Shown: one piece after another, positions 15,229-22,071 of the stretch
Position numbering within the stretch: the stretch's first letter is position 1
Layout: every line of letters starts with the position of its first letter
From: JACPYG01 sp038063015
Lineage (GTDB): Bacteria; Patescibacteriota; Minisyncoccia; Minisyncoccales; Staskawiczbacteraceae
Reading direction: 5' to 3'
DNA: 39,176 bases
Assembly: GCA_038063015.1 (NCBI GenBank)
Contig: JBBTVX010000014.1
Coordinates: 1 to 39,176 of the forward strand
Notes under the pieces: model-generated
Databases searched by the model: none
What the model was told of the DNA's origin: nothing
Seen by the model: the letters and a program-made list of their open reading frames with translations, nothing else
Translations under genes and position numbers: made by a program

Positions 15229-16440
15229 TTAATTTTCTTTAACAAAATAATAGATACTTTCAGAAAAACGAGTGTTATCTCGCTCGGTTCTCATTAAAAC
15301 TGGGCGATGAAAAATTTTCTCAATTTTATAATTGCAAGCAGTGGCCACCTCCGGGTATATATTGTCTCTGTCATTAACCACAACAAAAACTTTAGCGTTG
15401 GGTTTTAAAAATTTGTTCATATTTTGAAAAACAGCTATTATATCTTTTTTGTATTCCTCCTTTGCTATGCGACTCCTGCCCCTTGAGGCTGGACCGATTT
15501 CCTTGAAACCATTGTCATCGAAACCGAAAAGATCATATGCGTATCTATGCTGATCGTGATAATCAATTAATCCGACATAAGGAGGAGATGTAAAAATCCC
15601 GTCAAATTTTCCTCCCTTGTATTCTTTAAATTTTTTGAAATCGATATTTCTTGCGTCATCCTGAAAAATTTTCATTTTACAATCTGTCCGCAAACCGTCA
15701 AATTCTTTAATTCTTTTTATTGTGTCCCAACTATACCGGTTAATAAACTGTATGGCTTCGTTTGTCGGCTCGCATGTTCGACGATGCTTTATACAATAAT
15801 ATTTTTCTCTGACGGGTTTTTGCGGCCTAGCTAAATCGTAGTGAGTAATTAATCTGGCGCTCCTAGTTGCTCTGCTCAGAATTATTTTAAAAACGTCTTG
15901 ATTTTGGTAATTTTTAATTTGATTATTATAAAACAAAATTTCTTGCAACGCCTTATCAGATAGCCAAGTATTTAGATAATCGCTTTTCGTTTTGTATTTC
16001 TTAAATGATTCTTTTAAAGTTGTGCGAGAATCTTGACCCCCCGCCAAGGTTTTACTAAAATCTATCGTTTTTTCAAGAATATCTTTAATCTCTTTTTCTA
16101 GTAAGTCTATTTTATACTTTTTTGTTTTGATTTCTGAAATAAGACAATTAAATTGAGATATTTCAACGCCGACAGAATTCATTCCCAAGACATTAGATTC
16201 AATGAGGGTTGTCCCCGACCCTAAAAATGGGTCGATAACCCAGTCTCCTCTTTTAAAATACTTTTTCAAAAATACTTCTACTAACTGCGGAATGAATTTT
16301 CCCAAATATGGATGGAGACGGTGCACGTGTTTAGTTCTATCGTATTCTCTAACATTATTAAATGATAAATCAACGCCATCCAACGTGGTTTCAAGGTTTT
16401 TAAGAATATTTATTTCTTTATCTGTTTCGACTTGTTGCAT
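15229..16440 (-). CDS. Site-specific DNA methyltransferase (m4C/m6A type)
   Basis: A 403-aa modification enzyme. VIDPFLGSGTTLIE (residues 68-81) binds S-adenosylmethionine, and TSPPY (284-288) is the catalytic motif of amino-methyltransferases, which make N4-methylcytosine or N6-methyladenine. About 200 residues with probable DNA-recognition function lie between them, the order of the alpha class. The second half has VFVVVNDRDN and the final IYYFVKEN. It is the first gene of the operon, so host DNA would be protected before the endonuclease appears. It is preceded directly by a near-consensus promoter. Confidence 0.88.
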   Translation of the reverse strand: MQQVETDKEINILKNLETTLDGVDLSFNNVREYDRTKHVHRLHPYLGKFIPQLVEVFLKKYFKRGDWVIDPFLGSGTTLIESNVLGMNSVGVEISQFNCLISEIKTKKYKIDLLEKEIKDILEKTIDFSKTLAGGQDSRTTLKESFKKYKTKSDYLNTWLSDKALQEILFYNNQIKNYQNQDVFKIILSRATRSARLITHYDLARPQKPVREKYYCIKHRRTCEPTNEAIQFINRYSWDTIKRIKEFDGLRTDCKMKIFQDDARNIDFKKFKEYKGGKFDGIFTSPPYVGLIDYHDQHRYAYDLFGFDDNGFKEIGPASRGRSRIAKEEYKKDIIAVFQNMNKFLKPNAKVFVVVNDRDNIYPEVATACNYKIEKIFHRPVLMRTERDNTRFSESIYYFVKEN

Positions 16441-16455
16441 ATATTTTATTAACTA

Positions 16456-16484
16456 ATCATATAATTTTATCATAAACTAGTCAA
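16456..16484 (-). promoter_or_regulatory. Promoter of the restriction-modification operon
   Basis: On the minus strand TTGACT (16479-16484) and TATGAT (16456-16461) are 17 nt apart. The -10 ends 15 nt before the methylase ATG, so the leader is very short. It follows immediately after the ribosomal operon terminator. Confidence 0.72.
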
Positions 16485-16488
16485 AAAC

Positions 16489-16514
16489 AAAACTACTCCA
16501 TTTGGAGTAGTTTT
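16489..16514 (-). terminator. Terminator at the end of the ribosomal operon
   Basis: AAAACTACTCCA (16489-16500) pairs perfectly with TGGAGTAGTTTT (16503-16514). T tracts on both sides make it bidirectional. It ends the tuf-to-rpsI gene block. Confidence 0.88.
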
Positions 16515-16558
16515 TTAAGTCAAAATCAAACTTGATAATCGTTTTCTGGCGGGTACTA

Positions 16559-17167
16559 TTACCTCTTTGACCACTGGGGCGATTTTCTGGCGCGTTTTAA
16601 TCCGAATTTTTTTCTTTCCCTCATTCTTGGGTCTCTGGTTAAATAGCCGGATTTTCTGAGCCGTTTTCTAAAATTATTATTAAAATCAACTAAAACTCTA
16701 GCGGTTCCATGTCTTACCGCCTCTGCTTGAGCATGATGTCCTCCGCCCTTCACTATTATTGAAACTCTGAATTTATCAAGACACTTCATTTTTTTCATAG
16801 ACGAGACGGCCAATTGTCTGTCTTCTTCTAAAAGAAAATATTCTTGATACGGCTTGCCGTTAATTAAAAAAGCCTGGGCTCCTCTTGTAAAAAGCCTTAC
16901 GCGGGCAACAGCTGTTTTCCTGCGTCCAATTGCTTCAAAATAACGATCTGGCTTTGAGGCTAAATCTTTTTCTATTTTAAAATCTTCCGAAGAAAAATCA
17001 TCCTCTTCTTCAATGTTTTGGACGGGAGTTATTTTTGTTAATTCCGGCATCTCTTTGATTGGTTCTATTGCCTCGCCCATAGGGCTACGGCCGAGGGGTT
17101 TTCCTGCCTGCGCAGGCAGGTGTTTTAACGTTGATTTTTTTATTGCAGTCTTTAGCATATTAATCAA
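16559..17167 (-). CDS. rpsI: 30S ribosomal protein S9 with N-terminal extension
   Basis: 202 aa, against about 130 for the family. The S9 core starts near residue 72 (YFEAIGRRKTAVARVRLF) and ends with the conserved SPQWSKR tail, which reaches the P-site tRNA. The first 70 residues are extra. Part of them (17-32, LPAQAGKPLGRSPMGEA) is written by two palindromic repeat elements, and the rest is acidic (EEEDDFSSEDFKIEKD). The start overlaps the rplM stop by 8 nt. A shorter start is possible, but no ATG stands near the core, so the extension is likely translated. Last gene of the operon. Confidence 0.93.
   Translation of the reverse strand: MINMLKTAIKKSTLKHLPAQAGKPLGRSPMGEAIEPIKEMPELTKITPVQNIEEEDDFSSEDFKIEKDLASKPDRYFEAIGRRKTAVARVRLFTRGAQAFLINGKPYQEYFLLEEDRQLAVSSMKKMKCLDKFRVSIIVKGGGHHAQAEAVRHGTARVLVDFNNNFRKRLRKSGYLTRDPRMRERKKFGLKRARKSPQWSKR
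17071..17120. repeat. Two adjacent repeat elements inside rpsI
   Basis: CCTGCCTGCGCAGGCAGG at 17103-17120 is a perfect 18-bp palindrome. Next to it, 17071-17096 begins CCTCGCCC and ends GGCCGAGG, an imperfect inverted repeat. Both are in frame in the S9 extension, encoding LPAQAG and LGRSPMGEA. Both look like known dispersed CPR repeat types. Confidence 0.75.
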
Positions 17168-17516
17168 ATTTTAATCTTTTAATTTGTATGGCTCTCAATT
17201 TATTTTTCGCCAACATGCCGTGGACTGCTCTTCTTAAAACCTCTGATGGACTTTTTTTATAAATGTCTTCAAGAGTATTTTTTTTTAATCCTCCTAAATA
17301 GCCTGTATGACGATAATAAATTTTGTTTTTAAACTTTGCGCCGGTAAACTTTAGCTTTTCAACATTTTTTATAGTGACAAAATCCCCTATATCTTTATAT
17401 GGAGCGAAATTGGGCTTATGCTTGCCTCTTAACAAAACCGCTATTTGGGTAGACAGCCGGCCTAAAACTTTTCCGTCTGCGTCAATTATATGATTTTCTC
17501 TTTTTATTGTTTCCAT
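17160..17516 (-). CDS. rplM: 50S ribosomal protein L13
   Basis: 118 aa, slightly shorter than the usual 140. The start HIIDADGKVLGRLSTQIAVLLRGKHKPNF and the later YYRHTGYLGGLKKNTLEDIYKKSPSEVLRRAVHGMLAKNKL are diagnostic. L13 is an early 23S rRNA assembly protein. It is paired with rpsI as in nearly all bacteria; the short C-terminus is a small deletion relative to model L13. Confidence 0.95.
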   Translation of the reverse strand: METIKRENHIIDADGKVLGRLSTQIAVLLRGKHKPNFAPYKDIGDFVTIKNVEKLKFTGAKFKNKIYYRHTGYLGGLKKNTLEDIYKKSPSEVLRRAVHGMLAKNKLRAIQIKRLKFD

Positions 17517-17517
17517 T

Positions 17518-17868
17518 TTATTTGATCAGCTCAATGATTGCCATTTTGGCTGAGTCTGATTTTCTTGTTCCCAGTTTTATAATTCTTGTATATCCCCCGT
17601 TTCTGTCTTTATATTTTGGAGCAATTTCTTCTACTAATTTTTTAACAATTTGAGGGGCCAAAATTCTTGCTAATACTCTGCGACTAAATATTGTGTTCTG
17701 CCTTGCTCTGGTAATAGATTTTTCCGCAATAACCCTTAATTCTTTTGCTTTAGCTTCCGTGGTTTTAATTTTTTCGTACAAAAAAAGACTGCTCATTAAT
17801 GATTTTAAGAGTGCTTTTCTCTGACTCTTATTCCTTGATAACATTCTGCCTTTGTTTCGCTTTCTCAT
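17518..17868 (-). CDS. rplQ: 50S ribosomal protein L17
   Basis: 116 aa, normal length. RKALLKSLMSSLFLYEKIKTTEAKAKELRVIAEKSITRAR is the L17 signature, and NGGYTRIIKLGTRKSDSAKMAIIELI ends the protein. It lies 1 nt after rpoA and 1 nt before rplM, the standard alpha-operon end. Confidence 0.96.
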   Translation of the reverse strand: MRKRNKGRMLSRNKSQRKALLKSLMSSLFLYEKIKTTEAKAKELRVIAEKSITRARQNTIFSRRVLARILAPQIVKKLVEEIAPKYKDRNGGYTRIIKLGTRKSDSAKMAIIELIK

Positions 17869-17869
17869 T

Positions 17870-18628
17870 TTACTTTTTACTTTTTGCCTTTTTTATTTTT
17901 TTAACTTTTTTAATTACGGACTCTTTTTTTATTTCGGTATTTGCCTCGTCTTTTGTTTCAGAAATTACATTAAAATGTTTCATTAGTATATCGCAAGCCT
18001 CAAAAAATGCCTCTTCTGGAGTAATTGTGCCATCTGTTTCTATTTCTAAATTTAATTTATCAAAATCTGTTCTTTCCCCCACTCTCATATTTTCAACCTC
18101 TAAATTCACATTTTTAATTGGCGTGTAAATGGCATCAAGAGAAATTGTTCCTATTTCTGCTCTTTTTATTTTTCTATGGTCCTTTGGCTCATATCCAATG
18201 CCTTTCTCAATTTGAATTTCTATTTCAAGTTCTGTTTTTTTATCTGTTATTGTAGCGATATGAATTTCTGGATTAGCAAGCTCTACTTGCGGAGAAAGTT
18301 TAAAATCACCCCCCTTGACATCTTTTTCTCCTTTAATTTTTAATTGAACTTTTTGTGAATCGCCCTCATAAATTTTAAATCTTAAATTTTTTAAATTTAA
18401 AATCACCATTATGGTATCTTCTAAAATTCCGGGGATGGTAGAGAATTCGTGCGACGCTCCTTTTATTTTTACTTCTGTTACGGCGACTCCAGGCAAAGAT
18501 GATAATAAAACTCTTCTTAAAGAATTGCCAATAGTAGCGCCGTAACCCGGATACAGCCCCTCTATTTCGAAAAGCGCTTGATTTTTATTTTTTTTAATTA
18601 TTTTTATAGGCGATGGTAAGGGAATCAT
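17870..18628 (-). CDS. rpoA: RNA polymerase alpha subunit lacking the C-terminal domain
   Basis: 252 aa, against about 310-330 in most bacteria. The N-terminal assembly domain is complete (EGLYPGYGATIGNSLRRVLLSSLPG, then IEKGIGYEPKDHR, ending with EACDILMKHFNVI near residue 225). After that there is only a Lys-rich tail (EIKKESVIKKVKKIKKAKSKK). The alpha-CTD, with its helix-hairpin-helix that binds UP elements and activators, is absent. The stop is in place and rplQ follows at 1 nt, so this is not a frameshift visible here. It should still assemble the enzyme but not read UP elements. Confidence 0.95.
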   Translation of the reverse strand: MIPLPSPIKIIKKNKNQALFEIEGLYPGYGATIGNSLRRVLLSSLPGVAVTEVKIKGASHEFSTIPGILEDTIMVILNLKNLRFKIYEGDSQKVQLKIKGEKDVKGGDFKLSPQVELANPEIHIATITDKKTELEIEIQIEKGIGYEPKDHRKIKRAEIGTISLDAIYTPIKNVNLEVENMRVGERTDFDKLNLEIETDGTITPEEAFFEACDILMKHFNVISETKDEANTEIKKESVIKKVKKIKKAKSKK

Positions 18629-18661
18629 AAATTATTAATTTAATATTTAATTTATATTATA

Positions 18662-19291
18662 TTAACGTGAATAAAACTCAAAAATTAAAGAAATTTCTGC
18701 TGGAGGATTCACTTCTTGCAAGGAAGGCTCTCCAATAATTTTCCCCTCAAGATTCTCTTTATTTAAATTTAGCCATAAATGAGTCTCTTTCCTTTTTAAC
18801 GAAACTGCTAAATCTCTGAAAACTGGTTTCAGTTTTTTAGATTCTTTAATGGCAATAATATCTCCTTTTTTTAATTCAAAAGATGGGATGTTGACGGGTT
18901 TGCCGTTTACCAAAAAAATTCCGTGTGAAACAAGTTGCCTGGCATGCGAACGAGACTGCGCAAAACCCAAACGGAATACGGCATTGTCAAACCTTTTTTC
19001 TATTCTTCTGATAAGTTCATTAGCAACGTCTTCAACTTTTCCCATCCTTAATAGGGTCTCTTTTACGTATTTTTTAAATTGTCGTTCTGAAAGACCATAC
19101 CATTTTTTAAGCGTTTGCTTTTCTTGCAATGATTTTTTGTACTCTGAAGGAGTTCCACCTTTTCTCTTTTTTTGCGGTCCTGGCGGATAGGCGCGCTTAA
19201 CCATGGCGCATTTTGGAGACAAACAACGCTCGCCTTTCAAAAAAAGTTTTTGTCCAAGCCTTCTGCAAGTTTTACAATTATCGTATTGCAT
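18662..19291 (-). CDS. rpsD: 30S ribosomal protein S4 (zinc form)
   Basis: 209 aa from the ATG at 19291, just 2 nt after the rpsK stop; an in-frame ATG further upstream (19324) would overlap rpsK and is rejected. The start MQYDNCKTCRRLGQKLFLKGERCLSPKC holds four Cys for zinc, and the S4 RNA-binding domain (RLGFAQSRSHARQLVSHGIFLVNGKPV) follows. S4 starts 16S rRNA assembly and in many bacteria represses its own operon. Confidence 0.95.
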   Translation of the reverse strand: MQYDNCKTCRRLGQKLFLKGERCLSPKCAMVKRAYPPGPQKKRKGGTPSEYKKSLQEKQTLKKWYGLSERQFKKYVKETLLRMGKVEDVANELIRRIEKRFDNAVFRLGFAQSRSHARQLVSHGIFLVNGKPVNIPSFELKKGDIIAIKESKKLKPVFRDLAVSLKRKETHLWLNLNKENLEGKIIGEPSLQEVNPPAEISLIFEFYSR

Positions 19292-19293
19292 AA

Positions 19294-19749
19294 TTATACT
19301 CTTCTTATTTTCTTTGGTCTGCACCCATTATGAGGAATTGGCGTTACGTCTTTAATTGAAATAACGTTTAATCCTTGGGCGACTAAAGTTCTTACTGCTG
19401 ATTCTCTGCCAGCTCCCACGCCCTTAATTAAAACACTAATTTTTTCTATGCCCATTTTTTTACAAATATTAGATATGCCTTCTGCTACTCTGGAAGCGGC
19501 AAAAGAAGTAGCTTTTTTTGCTCCTTTAAAACCCACCGACCCAGCCGATTTCCAGGCTAAAACCTGTCCCCTAGCGCTAGTAAGAGTTATTAAAGTGTTA
19601 TTGTAAGAAGATGATACATATATCTTTCCTTCAGAAATTCTCTCTGTAGTTGATTTAACTTTTGTCTCCTTTTTAAGAGTATCATCAACCTTTTCCTTTT
19701 CCTTAAGCAATTCTTCTTGATTAGTTTGTATAATATGTTTTTTTCCCAT
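19294..19749 (-). CDS. rpsK: 30S ribosomal protein S11
   Basis: 151 aa, longer than the usual ~130 because of a charged N-terminal extension (about 30 residues). The core is clear: GKIYVSSSYNNTLITLTSARGQVLAWKSAGSVGFKGAKKATSFAA and VLIKGVGAGRESAVRTLVAQGLNVISIKDVTPIPHNGCRPKKIRRV. It forms part of the platform next to the mRNA exit site. Standard order rpsM-rpsK-rpsD. Confidence 0.96.
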   Translation of the reverse strand: MGKKHIIQTNQEELLKEKEKVDDTLKKETKVKSTTERISEGKIYVSSSYNNTLITLTSARGQVLAWKSAGSVGFKGAKKATSFAASRVAEGISNICKKMGIEKISVLIKGVGAGRESAVRTLVAQGLNVISIKDVTPIPHNGCRPKKIRRV

Positions 19750-19763
19750 TTTATTTTTTTAAA

Positions 19764-20153
19764 TTAAGTTGCTGTTGCCGCTGGCTTTCTTCCAGAACCT
19801 ATTGTTTTTCTTACATTGCCCCTTACGGTCCTGTTATTAGTTTTTGTTCTTTGACCCCTTGTTGGCAACCCTTTAATATGTCGCGATCCTCTAAAAGTCC
19901 CAGTGTCTTTTAACCTTTTAATATTTAACATGACCTGCCTTCTTAAATCTCCTTCAATTTTATGATTTTTTTCAATAAGATCTTTTAGAACGTTAACTTC
20001 TTCTTGTGTTAAATCTTGCGATTTTTTGTTTATATCAATTTTTGCCAACCCCAAAATTTCTACACTCAAAGACCTGCCTATGCCATAGATATAGGTTAAA
20101 GCTATTTCTATTCTTTTATTTTCAGGAATATTTACTCCTGCGATTCTTGGCAT
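19764..20153 (-). CDS. rpsM: 30S ribosomal protein S13
   Basis: 129 aa. RIAGVNIPENKRIEIALTYIYGIGRSLSVEIL and GTFRGSRHIKGLPTRGQRTKTNNRTVRGNVRKT are diagnostic. The basic C-terminal tail contacts P-site tRNA. The ATG follows directly after a telomere-like repeat that fills the gap to rpmJ. Confidence 0.96.
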   Translation of the reverse strand: MPRIAGVNIPENKRIEIALTYIYGIGRSLSVEILGLAKIDINKKSQDLTQEEVNVLKDLIEKNHKIEGDLRRQVMLNIKRLKDTGTFRGSRHIKGLPTRGQRTKTNNRTVRGNVRKTIGSGRKPAATAT

Positions 20154-20157
20154 AATA

Positions 20158-20217
20158 TTTAGGGATTAGATGTTAGGGTTTAGGGTTTAGTTGACTATAC
20201 GCTAAACGCTAAACGCT
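20158..20217. repeat. TTTAGGG/CTAAACGC inverted repeat, copy A
   Basis: The plus strand has TTAGGGTTTAGGGTTTAG followed after a short loop by CTAAACGCTAAACGC. The arms pair imperfectly (GGG against CGC). It fills the rpmJ-rpsM gap. A related copy lies at 22001-22071. Confidence 0.75.
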
Positions 20218-20219
20218 CA

Positions 20220-20336
20220 TTACCCTTGTCTTTGTTTATGCTTCGGATTCTTCTTGCAAATGACATAAATACAACCCTCTCTTTTGACAATTTTACAGTC
20301 TTTGCAAATTTTTTTAACCGATGGTCTTACTTTCAT
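20220..20336 (-). CDS. rpmJ: 50S ribosomal protein L36
   Basis: 38 aa, starting MKVRPSVKKICKDCKIVKREG. C11, C14, C27 and H33 form the C-x2-C-x12-C-x5-H zinc knuckle of L36. It lies between infA and rpsM as in most bacteria. The TAA stop abuts the repeat element at 20158-20217. Confidence 0.94.
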   Translation of the reverse strand: MKVRPSVKKICKDCKIVKREGCIYVICKKNPKHKQRQG

Positions 20337-20351
20337 CTTTTTAAAAAGAAA

Positions 20352-20385
20352 AATCTAAAAATATTCAATCCGATATTTTTAGATT
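20352..20385 (-). terminator. AT-rich hairpin between infA and rpmJ
   Basis: AATCTAAAAATAT (20352-20364) pairs perfectly with ATATTTTTAGATT (20373-20385) around an 8-nt loop and is followed on the minus strand by TTTC. It may attenuate transcription or stabilise the infA mRNA end. It is too AT-rich for a confident terminator. Confidence 0.45.
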
Positions 20386-20389
20386 GTTA

Positions 20390-20629
20390 TTATTTCAATC
20401 TATAAACAATCCTTCCCTTATTTTCGTCATAAGGACTCATCTCTAACGTCACTTTGTCTCCGGGCAAAATAGTAATTCTATTAAGCCTCATTTTACCAGA
20501 TAAAAAACCCATTATTTCTTTTCCGTCATCTAATACTACCTTAAAAAAAGTATTTGGCAAGGCCTCTATTACTCTGCCTTCCTTTCTAATGACCTTTTTT
20601 GAGTCTTTATTCTCTTCGTTTTTAGCCAT
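20390..20629 (-). CDS. infA: Translation initiation factor IF-1
   Basis: 79 aa, an S1/OB-fold protein that blocks the A site during initiation. VIRKEGRVIEALPNTFFKVVLDDGKEIMGFLSGKMRLNRITILPGDKVTLEMSPYDENKGRIVYRLK is complete. The ATG at 20629 (MAKNEEN) was chosen over one 15 nt upstream because it gives the family start. A charged N-terminal stretch makes it slightly longer than the usual 72 aa. Confidence 0.95.
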   Translation of the reverse strand: MAKNEENKDSKKVIRKEGRVIEALPNTFFKVVLDDGKEIMGFLSGKMRLNRITILPGDKVTLEMSPYDENKGRIVYRLK

Positions 20630-20655
20630 TAATAATACTAACAAATTAGTTTGTT

Positions 20656-21993
20656 TTAGTCAAATTTTAAATCAACTTTAATCTTATTTTTATCCTTAGG
20701 GGCTTTTGTAGTCCAAAACGGCCACAAATTTACTTCAATACTGGAAAGCTGGTCACCCATTCTACTTTTGGTGGTTTCTTTTATTTGACTGACTGATTTT
20801 TCTCTAAACAAAGAAATTAAATCGTTTTTATCAACTGATTGATATGTTTTAACAGAAAAATCTAAATTAAGCACTATTTTCCCATCTTTAATATCTATTG
20901 TCCCTGGACTATAATTAAGGTTCAAGCTGTTTTCTAAGAAAATTTTTGCAGCGGACATATTAGAATTAATATATTCTTTGATGAAATTTTCCAAATCTGA
21001 TTTTTTAAAAACCAATGCAGTTGCCTTAGACTTGGCTTGATAACTAAATTTATCTACCACGGCTCCTGCTTTCACGGCTGAAGAAGATTCTGTGATTTCT
21101 GCAGAAACAGCGTTGTCTAATAGAACATAATCTGCGCTAATTTTGTTTTTCAAGGCCTCTTGCGTATCATCCAAAAGCTTTTTAGTTAAGGTGTCTTTTG
21201 CTGTTTTAATGTCGTCTTCTGTAACTTTTTTTACTTCGCTTGAAAATCCGCCTGTCATGGCTTTGAAAGATTCGGCATAAATACTGTAATAATATGAGGA
21301 GCCTGATAATTTGGGCACAGAAAACTTAGACGGTTTTATGTTGTAATTCTCACCGGCTTCGGTGGCTTGAACCTTTACTTCTATTGACCCAGGAACTGTT
21401 TTATTGTTTTGTTTTTTGGCGGCAGGCACGACAACTTTCTCTAAAGTTATAAAATATTTTCCCGAATCAGATAAAAAATGAGTTCCTGTTTTTAGAGTAA
21501 GAGCTGATGCTGGGCTATATTTATTATAAATTACAATTGTACCCCCTGCTTTCCCGTTGTCAGAAGCGTTGCCTGTTGCCGAAAATTCTTGCCAAAGATC
21601 TTTTTCTTCCTCAAAATATTGCGCCGGAATAATTTTACTATTTGAATTTATTAAATCCACAGAGTTATCTACCAAGACCTGTTCTTTAAAACTCAATGAT
21701 TCTGTTTTCGGCCAAATTTCTATGTTTGCTTTTTGTAATTTAAAATACAAAACACCAATTGATATTAAAACTAAAATACCAACTCCTGTAAAAAACTCTT
21801 TCAAAGGAAAACGCCTTTCTTTGCGGGGGTGTGTTTCGCAAGAGCGTGTTTCATGAGTGGATATTTCACTTTGGCGCTGTTTATTTTCCCGCCTCTTAGT
21901 ATGTTTTTTTTCTTCTCTCGTAAAACTTTTAAACCCATCTTCTGTTTTATGGGCAATTTTGGGCGGTAAAATATCAAACATTTTTTTTGGCAT
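20656..21993 (-). CDS. Membrane protein with baseplate-J-like domain
   Basis: A 445-aa bitopic protein. Residues 1-65 are charged and cytoplasmic (many Lys, Arg, Glu), one membrane helix spans about 68-86, and the rest is outside. The outer part includes GGTIVIYNKYSPASALTLKTGTHFLSDSGKYFITLEKVVVPAA...GSIEVKVQATEAGENYNI, which resembles the baseplate J/gp47 domain of phage tails and contractile systems. Parcubacteria often carry such proteins as single genes, with no other baseplate part here. It sits between alaS and infA within the ribosomal cluster, so expression is probably high. Function unknown. Confidence 0.65.
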   Translation of the reverse strand: MPKKMFDILPPKIAHKTEDGFKSFTREEKKHTKRRENKQRQSEISTHETRSCETHPRKERRFPLKEFFTGVGILVLISIGVLYFKLQKANIEIWPKTESLSFKEQVLVDNSVDLINSNSKIIPAQYFEEEKDLWQEFSATGNASDNGKAGGTIVIYNKYSPASALTLKTGTHFLSDSGKYFITLEKVVVPAAKKQNNKTVPGSIEVKVQATEAGENYNIKPSKFSVPKLSGSSYYYSIYAESFKAMTGGFSSEVKKVTEDDIKTAKDTLTKKLLDDTQEALKNKISADYVLLDNAVSAEITESSSAVKAGAVVDKFSYQAKSKATALVFKKSDLENFIKEYINSNMSAAKIFLENSLNLNYSPGTIDIKDGKIVLNLDFSVKTYQSVDKNDLISLFREKSVSQIKETTKSRMGDQLSSIEVNLWPFWTTKAPKDKNKIKVDLKFD

Positions 21994-22000
21994 TTTATAT

Positions 22001-22071
22001 TTAGGGTTTAGGTGTTATGGTTTGGGGTTTAGTAAATTGACTAAACGCTAAACGCTATACCCTAAACGCTA
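22001..22071. repeat. TTTAGGG/CTAAACGC inverted repeat, copy B
   Basis: TTAGGGTTTAGG and GGGGTTTAG are followed by GACTAAACGCTAAACGC and CCTAAACGC. Same family as 20158-20217. Its edge supplies the alaS TAG stop codon (22069-22071), so the insertion or amplification shaped the 3' end of that gene. Confidence 0.72.

Noticed and set aside
13627..16440. CRISPR locus next to the Cas4-like nuclease
   Set aside because: No direct repeats with regular spacers and no cas1, cas2 or effector gene are visible anywhere in the window.
17870..18628. Frameshift explaining the short RpoA
   Set aside because: rplQ starts 1 nt after the stop, leaving no room for a displaced C-terminal domain, and the Lys-rich tail is a plausible natural end.
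21790..21860. Possible repeat in the cytoplasmic part of the J-like protein (THETRSCETHPRKE)
   Set aside because: There are two similar GTGTTTC segments but no clear palindrome or second copy in the window, so evidence is too weak to list.
20656..21993. Phage tail or contractile injection system
   Set aside because: Only one baseplate-J-like domain is present, on a membrane anchor; no sheath, tube, spike or ATPase gene is near.
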